From Rutpela maculata (lineage: Eukaryota; Arthropoda; Insecta; Coleoptera; Cerambycidae), in the NCBI GenBank assembly GCA_936432065.2, contig OW386289.2, positions 34,677,903-34,741,902 of the forward strand: a stretch of DNA of 64,000 nt, written 5' to 3'. Numbering within the stretch: the first letter of the stretch is position 1; each line of letters begins with the position of its first letter. Both the position numbers and the translations under genes were made by a program. Positions 25,397 to 35,967 of this stretch are shown here, piece by piece. The notes under the pieces are model-generated. The model had not been told where the DNA came from, ran no database searches, and saw nothing but the letters and a program-made list of their open reading frames with translations.

Positions 25397-26932
25397 ATGC
25401 TAACCCTGGAACAACGAATTTACTTGGTCAAATGCTATAGAATCGGAAATGTTTTTATAAATACGCAATAGAAGTTTTTAATGAGAAGTATCCAGATGTT
25501 AAAGTGACTCGCAAATCAGTACGTAAATTAATTTATAAATCTGATTCCACTGGGATGTAAAAAATATAAAAATAACCCAAAACCAATTAAATGAAGATGA
25601 CACTGCTACCCTTGTAGTTTTAAACCCTCTACAAAAACACCCAAGATGGTCGTTAAGGAAAAGATCAATAAAGAGTGACCCAAAAAAAAACACTATTTTT
25701 CGCCCCTTTTGGGACCTCATGAATTTTCTTTAAAACTGGTCTAAATGATAGTTTATGGTGACACTTTAAAATAGGCGAAATTTCAAGTTGAGCGTAGTTT
25801 TTGTTTTGGTGATAATATGATGAGTTAAACTTGTTATTTGATTCATCCACGCCATCATCTTGCGTTATCTTAAAATTCTCAACAGATACAAGCAGTGCCA
25901 TTTTTAATGTAAAATTGAAAAAGGAAACAGCAAAACAAGAAAAAATATTTAATAATAAATACATTTCAGTAATATAACCAAACCTAATATTTCTTAGAAA
26001 TATACATTAACTTTTTAATTCAAAGGCCGAACTAACAGGTTCGACTCGTCATATCTCCAAAACAAAAACTATGCTCAACTTGAAATTTTGCCTACTTTAA
26101 ACTATCATCATAGGCTATCATTTAAACTTTTGAATCGAATTCATGAGTTCCCCAAAAGGGGCGAAATTTTGGGTCACTCTTTAGGTATTAGCAAATCTCA
26201 TATCCAGAGGATTTTAGTCAACAACAAATTGTATGCATTCAAACCTAAATTTATTCACAAACTGCAAGTTGGAGATGATGGTCGTCGTTTGGACTTTTGC
26301 TCGGACTTTCATTTAACTATGGGTGAGAAAATTTTAGCACATAGATAATTTCATCGAAACATTTTATTCACGGATGAATCTACTTTTACTACTAATGGGG
26401 TAGTCTCTTCTCAAAATTGTGGGTACTGGGCTCAGGAAAATCCTAATATCCGAATTACCACTAATAATCAAAAGTTTAAAAAAAGAAAATGTTTGATGCG
26501 GCATAATGCATCACAGAATAATCGGTCCTTATTTTATCAAAATCAAAATACTTAATTATAAATTTTGAATAAGTTTGTTTTGGGCGAACTGGATAATGAA
26601 AATTTAGAATTTAGAAAAATAATTTTTCAGCAAGATGGATGCCCAGCACATTTAATAATAATTCTAGTTGGGCAATCACTTCCACGACAGATTGATTGGC
26701 CCATATGGACCAACAGCATGGCCAGCCCGTTCACCAGTTTGATTACTTCTTATGGGGGTATTTAAAGCAAAAAGTGTACGCAAAGGCTTTCGAAGACGAC
26801 GTAGATTTATTAAGGCAAAAAATCGTGGATGCTGTTGCAACCATACATGAAGATGTGATCTAATCTGTCTATGAAGAATTTAGAAAAAGATTAGATACAT
26901 TTGTACTAGTAGGAGGTCTACATGTGGAATAG
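25397..26932 (+). pseudogene. Tc1/mariner-superfamily transposase (interrupted)
   Basis: Starts MLTLEQRIYLVKCYRIG, then after a shift YKYAIEVFNEKYPDVKVTRK and SVRKLIYKSDSTG, a helix-turn-helix DNA-binding region. After the nested MITE: GISKSHIQRILVNNK and FKPKFIHKLQVGDDGRRLDF. Catalytic-domain motifs are FTDESTF (Asp at 26373), FQQDGCPAH (Asp at 26634) and FDYFLWGYLKQKVYAKAF (Asp at 26741), consistent with a DDE/D triad. The C-terminus is YEEFRKRLDTFVLVGGLHVE and a stop. This matches insect mariner-like proteins whose end is usually ...FxxRLxxC...GGHxE. Several frameshifts and at least one internal stop (HEDVI*) make it inactive. Removing the 25671-26181 insertion joins RKRSI to GISKSHIQR in frame. 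Confidence 0.88.
25671..26181. mobile_element. MITE, 511 bp, TA target duplication
   Basis: Terminal inverted repeats of about 145 bp beginning AAGAGTGACCCAAAA and ending TTTTGGGTCACTCTT, flanked by TA on both sides (25669-25670, 26182-26183). It lies inside the mariner-type transposase gene and exact removal with one TA restores the reading frame. TIR plus TA duplication indicates a Tc1/mariner-mobilised MITE. The opposed open frames 25665-25964 and 26088-26160 are products of its arms. Confidence 0.93.
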
Positions 26933-27159
26933 TTTTCAACTTCAAAATTATTTTTTTTTTGAAAATTGTTATTTCCTTATTTTGCAACAAAATGTTTCTA
27001 TGTTTATATTAAAATGTCATGGTTGAACACATTTAACCAATCCTCCAATCCCTACCAAAACTCTGTTCGATGAACCGTGACTTAACAACTAATAAAACGG
27101 ACTACTTGGGGTACGCTTTTTGTCACTATTGATACTATTTTTACCCTAAGCCCCCCAAA

Positions 27160-27650
27160 GCATCCAGTCGTCTTTAATTTGTCTTCGCATTAACCTCAAG
27201 TTATTGATATAAATTTTATGATTGTTATCAAGGACAAGTTGGGCAACACTAGACTATTCAGTTTTTCCACTTTTGAGATAGGCCATATGTTCCTTGAATC
27301 TTGTTACAATTTGACGTTTTGTTTGCTCAACATACTTCAATCCTTACAATCCTCATTACTAATTTCGTAAATCCCCAACCTTTTGATTTTATTCAATTTT
27401 ATCCTTTGAGTTGCCTAATCATATCTAAATTTTTAACAAATTTATTTAGACCACGGGTGAATTGAGGCTCATATGGAATTGATACAAATTTTAATTTCCG
27501 TTCGGTCTGAAAAATTGAGGAGTTTCCTGCGATTCCTACTTAATTTATAAACTAAACTTACAGGATATCATTGGTTTTAGTTATATCCTTGACTTAAGCG
27601 TTCCATTTTGCAAATCTTTGTTTATTCTTTATTTATTCTTTGTTGCAAAA
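27160..27650. other. Unassigned stretch
   Basis: No motif recognised. It directly precedes the LINE remnant and might contain badly decayed LINE sequence. Confidence 0.3.
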
Positions 27651-27689
27651 CTGTTCTAAAAATGTTAAGAAAAATAACACTCTATATAA

Positions 27690-29051
27690 AATCAAACCAT
27701 TGATGACAAATGGATTACTACATTCTATAAAACAAAAAGATAAGTTAAAGCGATAACTAATACAAAATTTTTCAACAGAAAGTAAAGCGGAATTTTAATA
27801 AATGTAGAAACAAATTAAACAAATTGATTAAAACAACTAAAAATGAATACTATAAAAGCCAAATAATTGAAGCAAAAAGTGATTACAAAAAAGTATGGAA
27901 TATAATAAATGAGGTTACAGGTTCAAAAGACAAAAACAACTATAAAAGTATTGGTGATATAATAAACGATAAGGGTGAATGTTTAACAGATAACAAAAAT
28001 ACAGCAACATTATTCAATAACTTTTTTGTCAATGTAGGGGCCAATTTGGCAAAAAAATATTAAATCAAACCCCAAAGAAACTAATCTAAATGTAAACAGG
28101 CTTCCAAACTCATTTTATATAACTCCGGTAACAGAAACAGAAATCATAATGCACATAAACAAATTAAAAAATAACACGGCGCCGGGACCAGATGGATTAT
28201 CGACTAAAATTCTTAAAATTACAAATAAATATATAAAAAGTCCTCTTAGCTATATAATAAACTTAGTTTTTTCAAAAAGCAAGTTACCTGTGGCCTGGAA
28301 AATCTCAATTGTTACGCCGATTTCCAAAGCTGGTGACAATAAAAAAAAACTACTAATTATAGGCCAATATCGCTAATCAATAATACAAAAAACTAAATTT
28401 CTAACATTTTCCATATTATCTGACGATCAACCAGAAACCAACCAAATTGTTGCCCACGAATTGTCCTATAAGAATATCTTAAACTGTACTTGCGATAAAG
28501 TCACGAGGGTTACAGAAATCAAATATTTAGGGTTAATGGTTGATCAACACTTAAGATGGAATGTACACGCAATGTATCTCGCAAAAAGACTTAGAAGATT
28601 AATGTATAAATTTTATCAGTTAAGAGACATACTAAATAAAAGAAATCTAGTAATTATATACAATGCCCTGGTTGTGTCAATGTTAAGATATTGCATAACA
28701 GTTTGGGGTGGTTCATACAAAAATGCCTTAAAAAATCTACAGGTCATACAAAATACAATTATAAAAATTATATTTTAAAAAAATCAAAGGTACTCAACAG
28801 AACTCTTATACACAGAAACGGATTTATTTAATATAAGATTACTCTACACTTTTCAAACCATTCAATGGATGGTAAATGCATGTCAAATAGATATCCAAAT
28901 GGACATACCATACAACACCAGAGCAGTCTCCAACCAAAACATAAGAATTCCTGCAATGCATAAGTCTCACACCCAGCGATATATAAATTTCCTTGGCCCC
29001 AAACTATACAATCTCCTACCAGTTAATTTAAAAAACATTAAAAAAATCTAA
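27690..29051 (+). pseudogene. LINE reverse transcriptase with catalytic palm deleted
   Basis: The upstream linker has NKLNKLIKTTKNEYYKSQII and SDYKKVWNIINEVTGSK. The RT domain starts with LKNNTAPGPDGLSTKILK (the NKAPGxDGI motif), continues KLPVAWKISIVTPISKAGD and, after a shift, NYRPISLINN. It then jumps straight to KVTRVTEIKYLGLMVDQHLR, normally about 150 residues later, so the catalytic block with YADD is gone. Downstream MLRYCITVWGGSYKNALKNL and the C-terminal block FLGPKLYNLLPVNLKNIKK are well preserved. The style fits insect Jockey/CR1-like LINEs; exact clade not determined. Inactive. Confidence 0.85.
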
Positions 29052-29164
29052 ATTTAAGAAAACTTTACGAACTTACCTTCAGAAAAATGATCATACATTT
29101 GAAAGTACTTTAACTAATGAACATTACACCCAATAAATATTTTTCTTCTCCTCCTCAATAACAA

Positions 29165-29190
29165 AATTATTTTTAAGAATAGAATAGAAT
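29165..29190 (+). repeat. (AATAG)n short simple repeat in LINE 3' region
   Basis: AGAATAGAATAGAATAGAATT near 29175, within the LINE 3' UTR. Confidence 0.8.
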
Positions 29191-29362
29191 AGAATTACGT
29201 TAAGAACTTATATATAATTATATATTAAATATTTGTATACAAAATATAATATACATCTCAAATACAGGCATCACAGCTTAGATGGGATGTTATTATTTGT
29301 TTATAAATTGTAACTGTAATTTGCTTGAAACTGAATAAATTGAATTGAATTGAAATTGAATT

Positions 29363-29849
29363 CAGAAGCAAACTTAACAGACGATGCATCAAGAAATTGA
29401 AACCAGCCATTTTGTGTTAGGAACAATGCTGCGAATTAATTAAGAGGCACTACCAACAAATATTATTTTCTTCCGTCAAATATAGTTTTGTAGATATAGC
29501 GTCAACAGACAGATACGCAGACTGTCAGAATTGAAAGACCTTAATTGTGGTAATATATACTAGTCGAAACGTGAAATCCGAAGACTCGGGCAGTGTTTTT
29601 TTCACTTATTTCGAAAATGGTCATAATCAGGACATATGTTTACGTACATATTCGGCAAATGCAGTTTTAAATATCCTGTGATAAACGAGAGCCAGAAAGA
29701 AAACAGAGAAATTAGGAAAAGTAAGACGGATGTACTGCTCCCAGCACGTTCAAAACTATACCACACTTCCTGAAATGTCATTTTTATCACCTTGTCGTGT
29801 GTCAACTTAGGACATCAGTACCTATCACTTCTATATATATATATATATA
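29363..29849. other. Repeat debris
   Basis: 29461-29590 is related to 7113-7250 (TTCCGTCAAATATAGTTTTG, ACAGACAGAT, GACCTTAATT). The remainder is unassigned. Confidence 0.45.
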
Positions 29850-30231
29850 TTAGTAAAACAAAAAAAAACAGAGAATAACATTTCGCAAGATTTCTATTTA
29901 AGAACAAGTGACAAAAATTAAGATTTTTTTTTAAATTTAAATGATTAATAACTTTTTTATTTACTGATTGATTTTTTTCTAAAACAATAGGGTCCTTCAT
30001 CTAGCTAACGTTAACTTACTTTCCAAATTTCAATAAAACCGGACTTTTCTATCTTAAGTTATCGTGCTTACAAGAAACGTGACGGACGGACGGACGGACG
30101 GACAGTTTGAAAGTTGTTCAGAATTCGTTCACTAACATAATATGAAAATTTTCTTCTCTACGAGTGATATTTACTGTTTTAGAAATGTGCCGATCAAATG
30201 CAATATTCTCTTCGTTTTTGCGAAGAGTATA
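29850..30231 (-). mobile_element. Dispersed repeat F, copy 2 (partial)
   Basis: Matches repeat F from the TTTCGCAAGATTTCTATTTA block through GACGGACGGACGGACGGACA to CTCTTCGTTTTTGCGAAGAG at the end. It lacks the tRNA-like core. It ends immediately upstream of the CXC-family copy A and may have truncated it. Confidence 0.8.
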
Positions 30232-30273
30232 ACAAGGTAACTTTATACCAGATTGTTAATACCATATTTTCGA

Positions 30274-31450
30274 AAATAGTGAGTATGTGATTGATGGAGG
30301 ATACTTGCTTTGCCACGTAATATGGCCAAAAAAGGAGAATTTAATAACGTTTACAACGCTTACGTTAGTTACATAAGAAAACAGTACGGTAATAGAGTAA
30401 CTGTCGTGTTCGATGGTTATTTGAATAATGCAAACAGCACGAAGAGGCTTGAACGACAAAGGTGGGTACTACAAAGAACGTGTCCTGAAATTATATTGAT
30501 GAAAACACTGTTGTTTCTAAAACTCAGCAGAAGTTCCATAGTAATTTTTTAACAAAGAAAGTTTTATTGCAGAACTAGTGAAAAAATTTAGGAATGAAGG
30601 AATCGAGATGTTCGTTGCTGCGGATGACACCGATTTATTAATAGTACAAACTGCTATCGAAAAATGTTATAAGTGCGACACAGCTGTTGTCGTAGGGCAA
30701 GATATTCACCTGCTAGACCTTCTTATTGCTCTTTCTCCCTTCGACAGACATTAAATTTTTAAAAGAAAAACAAGATAATACCAGCAAAAGGATTTACAGT
30801 TCACAAGATTTACAATCCTTAACTTTTTTAAAAAACTGTAAAGAAACAATATTATTTGCCCACGCATTAGCGGTTGCGACACAACCTCAGCGTTTTTTTT
30901 TCTAATGAAAGGTTAATGCAATCAATGTGCTTAATAAGAGACATGATTTACAAGACACCATGCAAACTGTTAATAATGAAAAAGCTAGTTATGAAGAAAT
31001 TATAGACGTAGGAGAGCGATTTGTTCTAGCTTTATACAACTCTACCTCAGAAGAAAAAAGTCTAGATGTATACAGATTCATGACTTTTAACAAACTTGTT
31101 GGTAAAGCGAACAATACTGTAATGTTATCAAAACTACTACCAACTTCTGCTGCTACTCAGCAACACTCATATTGCGTTTTTTCCCAAATTCAAACATGGA
31201 AAAACGTTACGCTAGAAGTCACTTACTGATTGGGGGTGAAAAAAAGTCGACGATATATTAACCCCTACTATGACAACAAAAGAACCAGCTCCCGAATCTC
31301 TTTTAACACTAATTTTTTGTTCATGCAAATTAGGGTGCGAAAACAGGTGCAGTTGCAGAAGAGCAGGCTTACGTTGCTTCACAATGGTGTTACCATTGCC
31401 ACGGATAAGCAGGCGTGAATGTCGAATCTATGAAAGACGATGAAGATTAA
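30274..31450 (+). pseudogene. CXC-family mobile-element protein, copy A (longest)
   Basis: Starts mid-protein with VIDGGYLLCHVIWPKKGEFN, then YVSYIRKQYGNRVTVVFDGY (hydrophobic strand ending in Asp) and a basic TKRLERQR. In another frame: IAELVKKFRNEGIEMFVAAD with DTDLLIVQTAIEK, then TAVVVGQDIHLLDLLIAL. These acidic positions resemble the core of PIN/FEN-like nucleases. Next come IDVGERFVLALYNSTSEEKS and QHSYCVFSQIQTWKNV. The end is TLIFCSCKLGCENRCSCRRA then GLRC, a tesmin/TSO1-like CXC cluster, finally shifted to a Met-Lys-Asp-Asp-Glu-Asp tail and stop. I recognise the layout from multi-copy uncharacterised insect proteins; biochemical function is unknown. Many frameshifts; inactive. Confidence 0.8.
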
Positions 31451-32183
31451 TTAACGCAGGTAACCTTCTGATAATTAGTGGATTAGGTATACAGGGGACA
31501 CCATATAAAAAAGGGACAATTACTTTACCTTTGGGGTGGCGCACAGTGAAAAAAAAAAGCCTTTTTTGGACAAAAATCTGCCTACAAGTCAAATCTCAAT
31601 CAATTTTGATCTACCTTGGCTTAAAATTTAGGTTATTGGCTACACTTTCAGAGTATACTGCCTAAATTGCAAACCCCGATTTCCACTGTGTGGCGTGGCA
31701 ACAAGTACAATATACAATATTCTTGCTTCTTTAAAAACTGCGATATTTTTTAGGGGTGAGAGCACTACATTTATTATAATTTTAAGTGGAGTTTAGTAGC
31801 TACTGCTTTTGCGTTAAGCAATGAACTTTAAAGTAGATTATAGTAAAGACTACGATTTATTGTGTTAACTGTAACCAACCCTTATGTGTGCGCCTTATTT
31901 CCCACGGTACTATTAATTTTATGAAAAAAAAATGTAGAGACGTTTTTGATAGAGAACTTTATAAGGAATAATTTTGTGTATAGGTATTTTTTATCAAAAA
32001 GTGCACCGTTCCCGAGATAATCTAGAAAACCTCAAAATGGGGGTGGAAACGGTCCCAGAGGACGAAGCACATTATTTAGGGGTGGGAACTTTTCGGTTTA
32101 CTAATTCTTATGCTATCCTTAACATTTCTACCAATTTTCAAAACTTTATGAATTTTGTCCGATATAAATCGGTATATTACTGA
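31451..32183 (+). repeat. 3' non-coding part of CXC element A
   Basis: Shared with copy B (35968-36520, inverted) and, in part, with 37590-37915 and 37080-37260. Landmarks: GGGGACACC, AGTAGCTACTGCTTT, TTTAAAGTAGATTATAGTAA, CCAACCCTTATGTGTGCGCC, CGAGATAATCTAGAAAACCT. Similarity between A and B stops at TTACTGAACT (32183), which probably marks the element end. The peptide at 31974-32183 is equally present in B but is not under visible coding constraint. Confidence 0.75.
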
Positions 32184-32214
32184 ACTATATTAATACAGTA
32201 AAAGTATTTAATAA

Positions 32215-32890
32215 ATCCCGGCAAGCTGATTTTTTCAGGGTCGATGGAGGGGTGTCTCCCGAGTATCCGACCAAAAAGTCACAGTCCGCACCCCTTGGGA
32301 GGGGGGGGGTGCAATGGGGGTGGTTTCTTATTTATTTTTTTTTTTGAAATTTTCTTCTTCCAGTTTGTACATAATAATATTCTCTACAACTTTGCCTAAT
32401 AAATTTTTTTTTTAACTTTCATTTTTGACGGTCTAGCGCCCATTATATGGGAAAACATTCACCATATTTATTTATTATGGTTCAGGAAATATACAAACAA
32501 AAGGCTGAATAGCTGGTTTTTGCAGGGTTATTTGAGAACTGTCTCCTGAGTCTCCAACCATTTTTTTTTTGAGACTATGGAGACAGTTCTCAATCAACCC
32601 TGCAAAAACCAGCTATTCAGCCACCATAATAAATAAATATATGGTGAATGTTTTCCCATATATAATGGGCGCTGGATCGTCAAACATAAAAGTTACAAAA
32701 AAATTTTATTAGGCAAAGTTGTAGAGAATATTATTATGTACAAACTGGAAAAAGAAAATTAAAAAAAAAAAAAAATAAGAAACCACCCCTATTGCAGACC
32801 CCCCCCCCCAAGGGGTGCGGACTGTGACTTTTTGGTCGGATACTCGGGAGACACCTCTCCATCGACCCTGAACAAATCAGCTTGTCGGGA
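32215..32890. mobile_element. Palindromic MITE, arms about 335 bp
   Basis: TCCCGGCAAGCTGATTTTTT at the left is matched by AAATCAGCTTGTCGGGA at the right. Arms continue through ACTTTTTGGTCGGATACTCG, AGGCAAAGTTGTAGAGAATA and TGCAAAAACCAGCTATTCAG, meeting at about 32567 with almost no loop. The left arm has a small extra segment around 32485. It starts about 30 bp after the end of CXC element A. Non-coding; open frames here mirror each other. Confidence 0.88.
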
Positions 32891-33740
32891 GAAATTTTTT
32901 TGAAAAATGATATCTTTATTGGCAACCCAAAAAATTTCCGGAAATTTTTTACATTTTGTCAAATTAATAAGTGGAAATTTTTCTGTCAATTAAAATGTCA
33001 AAGTAAAGACGCGGGAGTTGGAGTGCTTTTAGAATTAAATTTATTTGGCGATGCAAAAGAGAATATTCACGAGTATATTATAAGTACACAAATTAATATG
33101 TTAATGTTTTAGGAGCCATTTGTTTTGCTTACGTTTTTGGATCATATTGCTTCCTGAATTTGAATGCTGTGCATATCATTCAAAAACGTTATTATTTTTT
33201 AATAACGCACTCGGGGAGGATGTATATTTTTCAAGGATGTGCTAATAATGTCCAGTGCATAACTGTCATTAAAAAAATAATTTACAGTTCCTTATTAGCG
33301 AACTACTTAAATACTCAACTTCGGCACAAACTTCCCTCAACTACTTCCAAGCTGCTAATGACAAGGAAAATAAATAATTTCCAGTACCAGTGATTAATTC
33401 TCAAGCATCCACGGTGGAAAAATCGTTTACCCTCCACTAGGTAATTAACCCTAAGTGAGTTGGAAGCGATCCCTGTCAGATGAAAAGGGAAGAGAACTTT
33501 CCACGCAAACACCCCTCTTATCACCGCAAAAGGGCATTATCATTTCAAGGCGGCTGATCGATACAAGAGTTAACGTATTGAGATCACTTATCTACCTCTT
33601 TCTAAAGGCGCGACGGCGCCCCCTAATCAAAACACTTTGAGATTAATAACAGTGTCCCCCATCTAGAAAAATAAGAGATGGACGGATGGAGAATGTATTA
33701 CTTTCGCGAAAATTTGCATCAGGCTGAGACTGATTCAGGA
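32891..33740. other. Unassigned; possible RNase H-like scrap
   Basis: KDAGVGVLLELN (about 33005-33040) resembles the DGS...GVGAG start of LINE RNase H domains, but no further motif confirms it. The rest, including a compact segment 33380-33640, has no recognised feature. Confidence 0.25.
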
Positions 33741-33743
33741 TAC

Positions 33744-34019
33744 TCAGGGTGTAAACCAATTCACAATTTTGAAATTCCCCGACTTTTACAGGTTTTCCAG
33801 GACTTTTCGATAAAAATTCCAGAAAATTTTTCTGCTCGAAAATTAAAATTGACGAGCGGTGGGGGATGCAAGATAGAAACAACTTTGGATATAAGTAGTT
33901 TTAACAAATTTTTCCCTGACTTTTTTATAAATATTTTAAATTCCCTGATTTCCTTCACCAAAATCAAATTTCCTGATTTTTTCAGGTTTTCGCTGTTTTC
34001 CAGAAATTATACACCCTGA
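33744..34019. mobile_element. Small MITE-like repeat, 276 bp
   Basis: Termini TCAGGGTGTA and TACACCCTGA are perfect inverted repeats, flanked by TAC on both sides or just TA. The interior is built of recurring TTCC(C/A)GACTTTT and TTTTCCAG motifs, a composition common in insect MITEs. The two overlapping open frames here (33678-34019 plus, 33643-33967 minus) are by-products. Confidence 0.65.
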
Positions 34020-34344
34020 TACTGCTATTTTATTGGGTTGGTAACTTCATCCTGGTAAATTTTGTAATACGTTACCTAAACAAGTTAAAGTAAAATACGG
34101 AAACAGATTGCTAAATAGGACTCCGAAACTTTTTTTTACAAGTAAACGAGGTATTTGTGAATTTAATACTACAGGGTGTAATTATTTTGATGTCATCAGA
34201 AAAACTGATAGTTGAGAGCGACCAAACAAACCATGAACCTTATATAACACGGGGTCTAAAGCTCATAGTAAGCTTAGTAAGCTCTAGTTTTGTTCAAAAT
34301 TTTATTGCAAACAATTTCTTATTTTTATTTTTGCGATGCCATTA

Positions 34345-34560
34345 CTAGATTATATACAGATGGAAATTAGAACAAGGAGTAGGAAGCGCTTTTTTGGATA
34401 GAGTTGAATTACATAAATGGACACTACCCATAATTGCGAGTATATACATCGCAGAACTCAACGCTATCTTTCAAGCGTTAAGGCATACAGAATCAAATGC
34501 ATACAATGTCACTCTCATATGTTCAGATTCCCTTAGTAGCCCAGACGACATTTTATAGTG
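34345..34560 (+). pseudogene. LINE RNase H domain fragment
   Basis: Reads KLEQGVGSAFLDRVELHKWT, then LPIIASIYIAELNAIFQALR and ICSDSLSS. This is the RNase H pattern of I/R1-type non-LTR retrotransposons: ...GVGxAF...SIxxAELxAIxxAL....CSDSLSAL. The glutamate of AELNAI and the aspartate of CSDS are kept. The first aspartate (YTDGS) sits just upstream as IYRW in this frame, but ACAGATGGA is readable in a neighbouring frame, so a small deletion shifted it. No reverse transcriptase of the same element lies nearby. Confidence 0.75.
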
Positions 34561-35556
34561 AAACCCACAAAAATTTGCGAAATGAATAATTATTTTTTAA
34601 TGAGTTCGTTAAAGTGTATGGAATAATATCCTGAAAAGTTTACATTTCGCTCGGATGCAGAACATAAAAAAAACTGAAAAACAATTTTTTTACCCATTTT
34701 TTTCAAAATATTGAAATTAAGTCAGGGTAGGAAAAAATAAAAAATACAGGTGGATAGACCACGTGTTTCTGAACAAAAAATATCGTAAAATAAAATTTAT
34801 CGCTAAAGCCACGGTATTTCTGGAAAAAAATAGTGAAGTAACTTTGTCACTCTGCGCGGCCAGCGCACGGTTAAATGCATACTACGGAACCTTTAAAAAA
34901 TCTTAGCTGTTCTATCGAGTAAAATAAAGCCTTTTCTCTTTCTGATTACACATTTTTAACATTTTTCTTAGTGAATAGGAGGATAAATAGTGAGTATGGA
35001 GGGAAAATATATAATTATGATCGCACACCACACAGCCGCTGAATCGCTCGCATGAATTTTTACATGCCTTTATTTATCACATTTCAGCTATATCCAATGG
35101 ATTCCTTATACATTTGTTAATGTATTGGAAAAGTTCCAGAATTTATATTCAAAACAATCAAAGATATTTTCATAGTTATAAGGATAAGATCGTGAAAATT
35201 GCAATTTCTCATCATGATCTGATTGATCATATTTTCCAAAAAAATGCATACGAGTAAACGATTTTGTGTTTGAACATTTTATGTTTTCCAATGGGTCAAG
35301 ATATTGACCTCGACAAGTTACAGTCTCCAATATACATATTTATAAAAAAAAACATCAAGCAAGGAAACTAAAATGATTTGAGATGTACTTTTTTTAATCC
35401 TCGTTACTACGACTTAATAAACCATAATAATCATGAAGTGTACATACTTTTTAACAGTTCTCAACAGTTCTCTATTCCTAAAAATCTAAATCTGAACGAT
35501 CTACGTATTATATAATCTACTCGTATTCTTGGTGATTGTGATACCTATTATGTATA
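34561..35556. other. AT-rich stretch without recognised genes
   Basis: No motif or repeat partner found; a 74-codon minus-strand open frame (35106-35330) has no resemblance. Confidence 0.35.
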
Positions 35557-35654
35557 CAGTGTGTCCCAGGATGGATGTAACAAGAGTGTAATGGACCAAA
35601 AATTTTGGAATGGTATTTGGTCGAGGGGGCAACCGCTGAGGGGAAATAGTGTAC

Positions 35655-35815
35655 AAATCGGAGGAATTAGGAAGGAATTGAAGGTATTTCGGAAGGAATT
35701 ATTAGGTATTAAGGGAATTACAGGGGAATTTGGAGGAAATAAATATTATTACGAGGTATTAGAAAGGAATTAAGAGGAAATAAAAGGTATTAGGAGGGAA
35801 TTAGAGCGTAAAAAT
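35655..35815 (+). repeat. GGAATTA-rich simple sequence
   Basis: Loose repetition of GGAATTA, GGTATTA and GGAAATA; related sequence resumes at 37905-37985 on the other side of CXC element B, suggesting B inserted into it. Confidence 0.75.
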
Positions 35816-35967
35816 ATTGAAATAGAATGTTTATCTTGAAGAATTACATACAAATTCTTATATAAAGGACATCAGTGTTGTAAAAACATTAGCGCCGAGA
35901 TTAGCGCTAAAAATATCTAGTGAAGAAAAAATATTTAATTTAATTAAACTACCGATGATACTATGGA

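Larger units (their letters stand above)
25087..26990 (+). mobile_element. Mariner-type element, decayed
   Basis: Starts near TACAGGGTATTCTAAAAATT, a typical mariner-like terminus. Subterminal sequence GTTGCAAAATAAGGAAATAA (about 25197) recurs inverted as TTATTTCCTTATTTTGCAAC downstream of the gene (26967-26987). This bounds a transposase pseudogene and its nested MITE. The outer right terminus was not identified. Confidence 0.6.
27655..29362 (+). mobile_element. LINE, 5'-truncated, internally deleted
   Basis: Order of parts: the linker between endonuclease and RT (27690-28063), the RT N-terminal palm (28149-28420), a deletion, the RT C-terminal region (28461-28778), the C-terminal domain (28800-29051), a 3' UTR, and a terminal run of TTGAATTGAA units (29338-29362) as the tail. 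No endonuclease domain and no certain target duplication was seen. Confidence 0.85.

Noticed and set aside
33678..34019. 113-codon open frame
   Set aside because: Covers a MITE with CAGGGTGTA termini and repetitive TTCCxGACTTTT motifs; peptide repeats reflect the DNA repeats.
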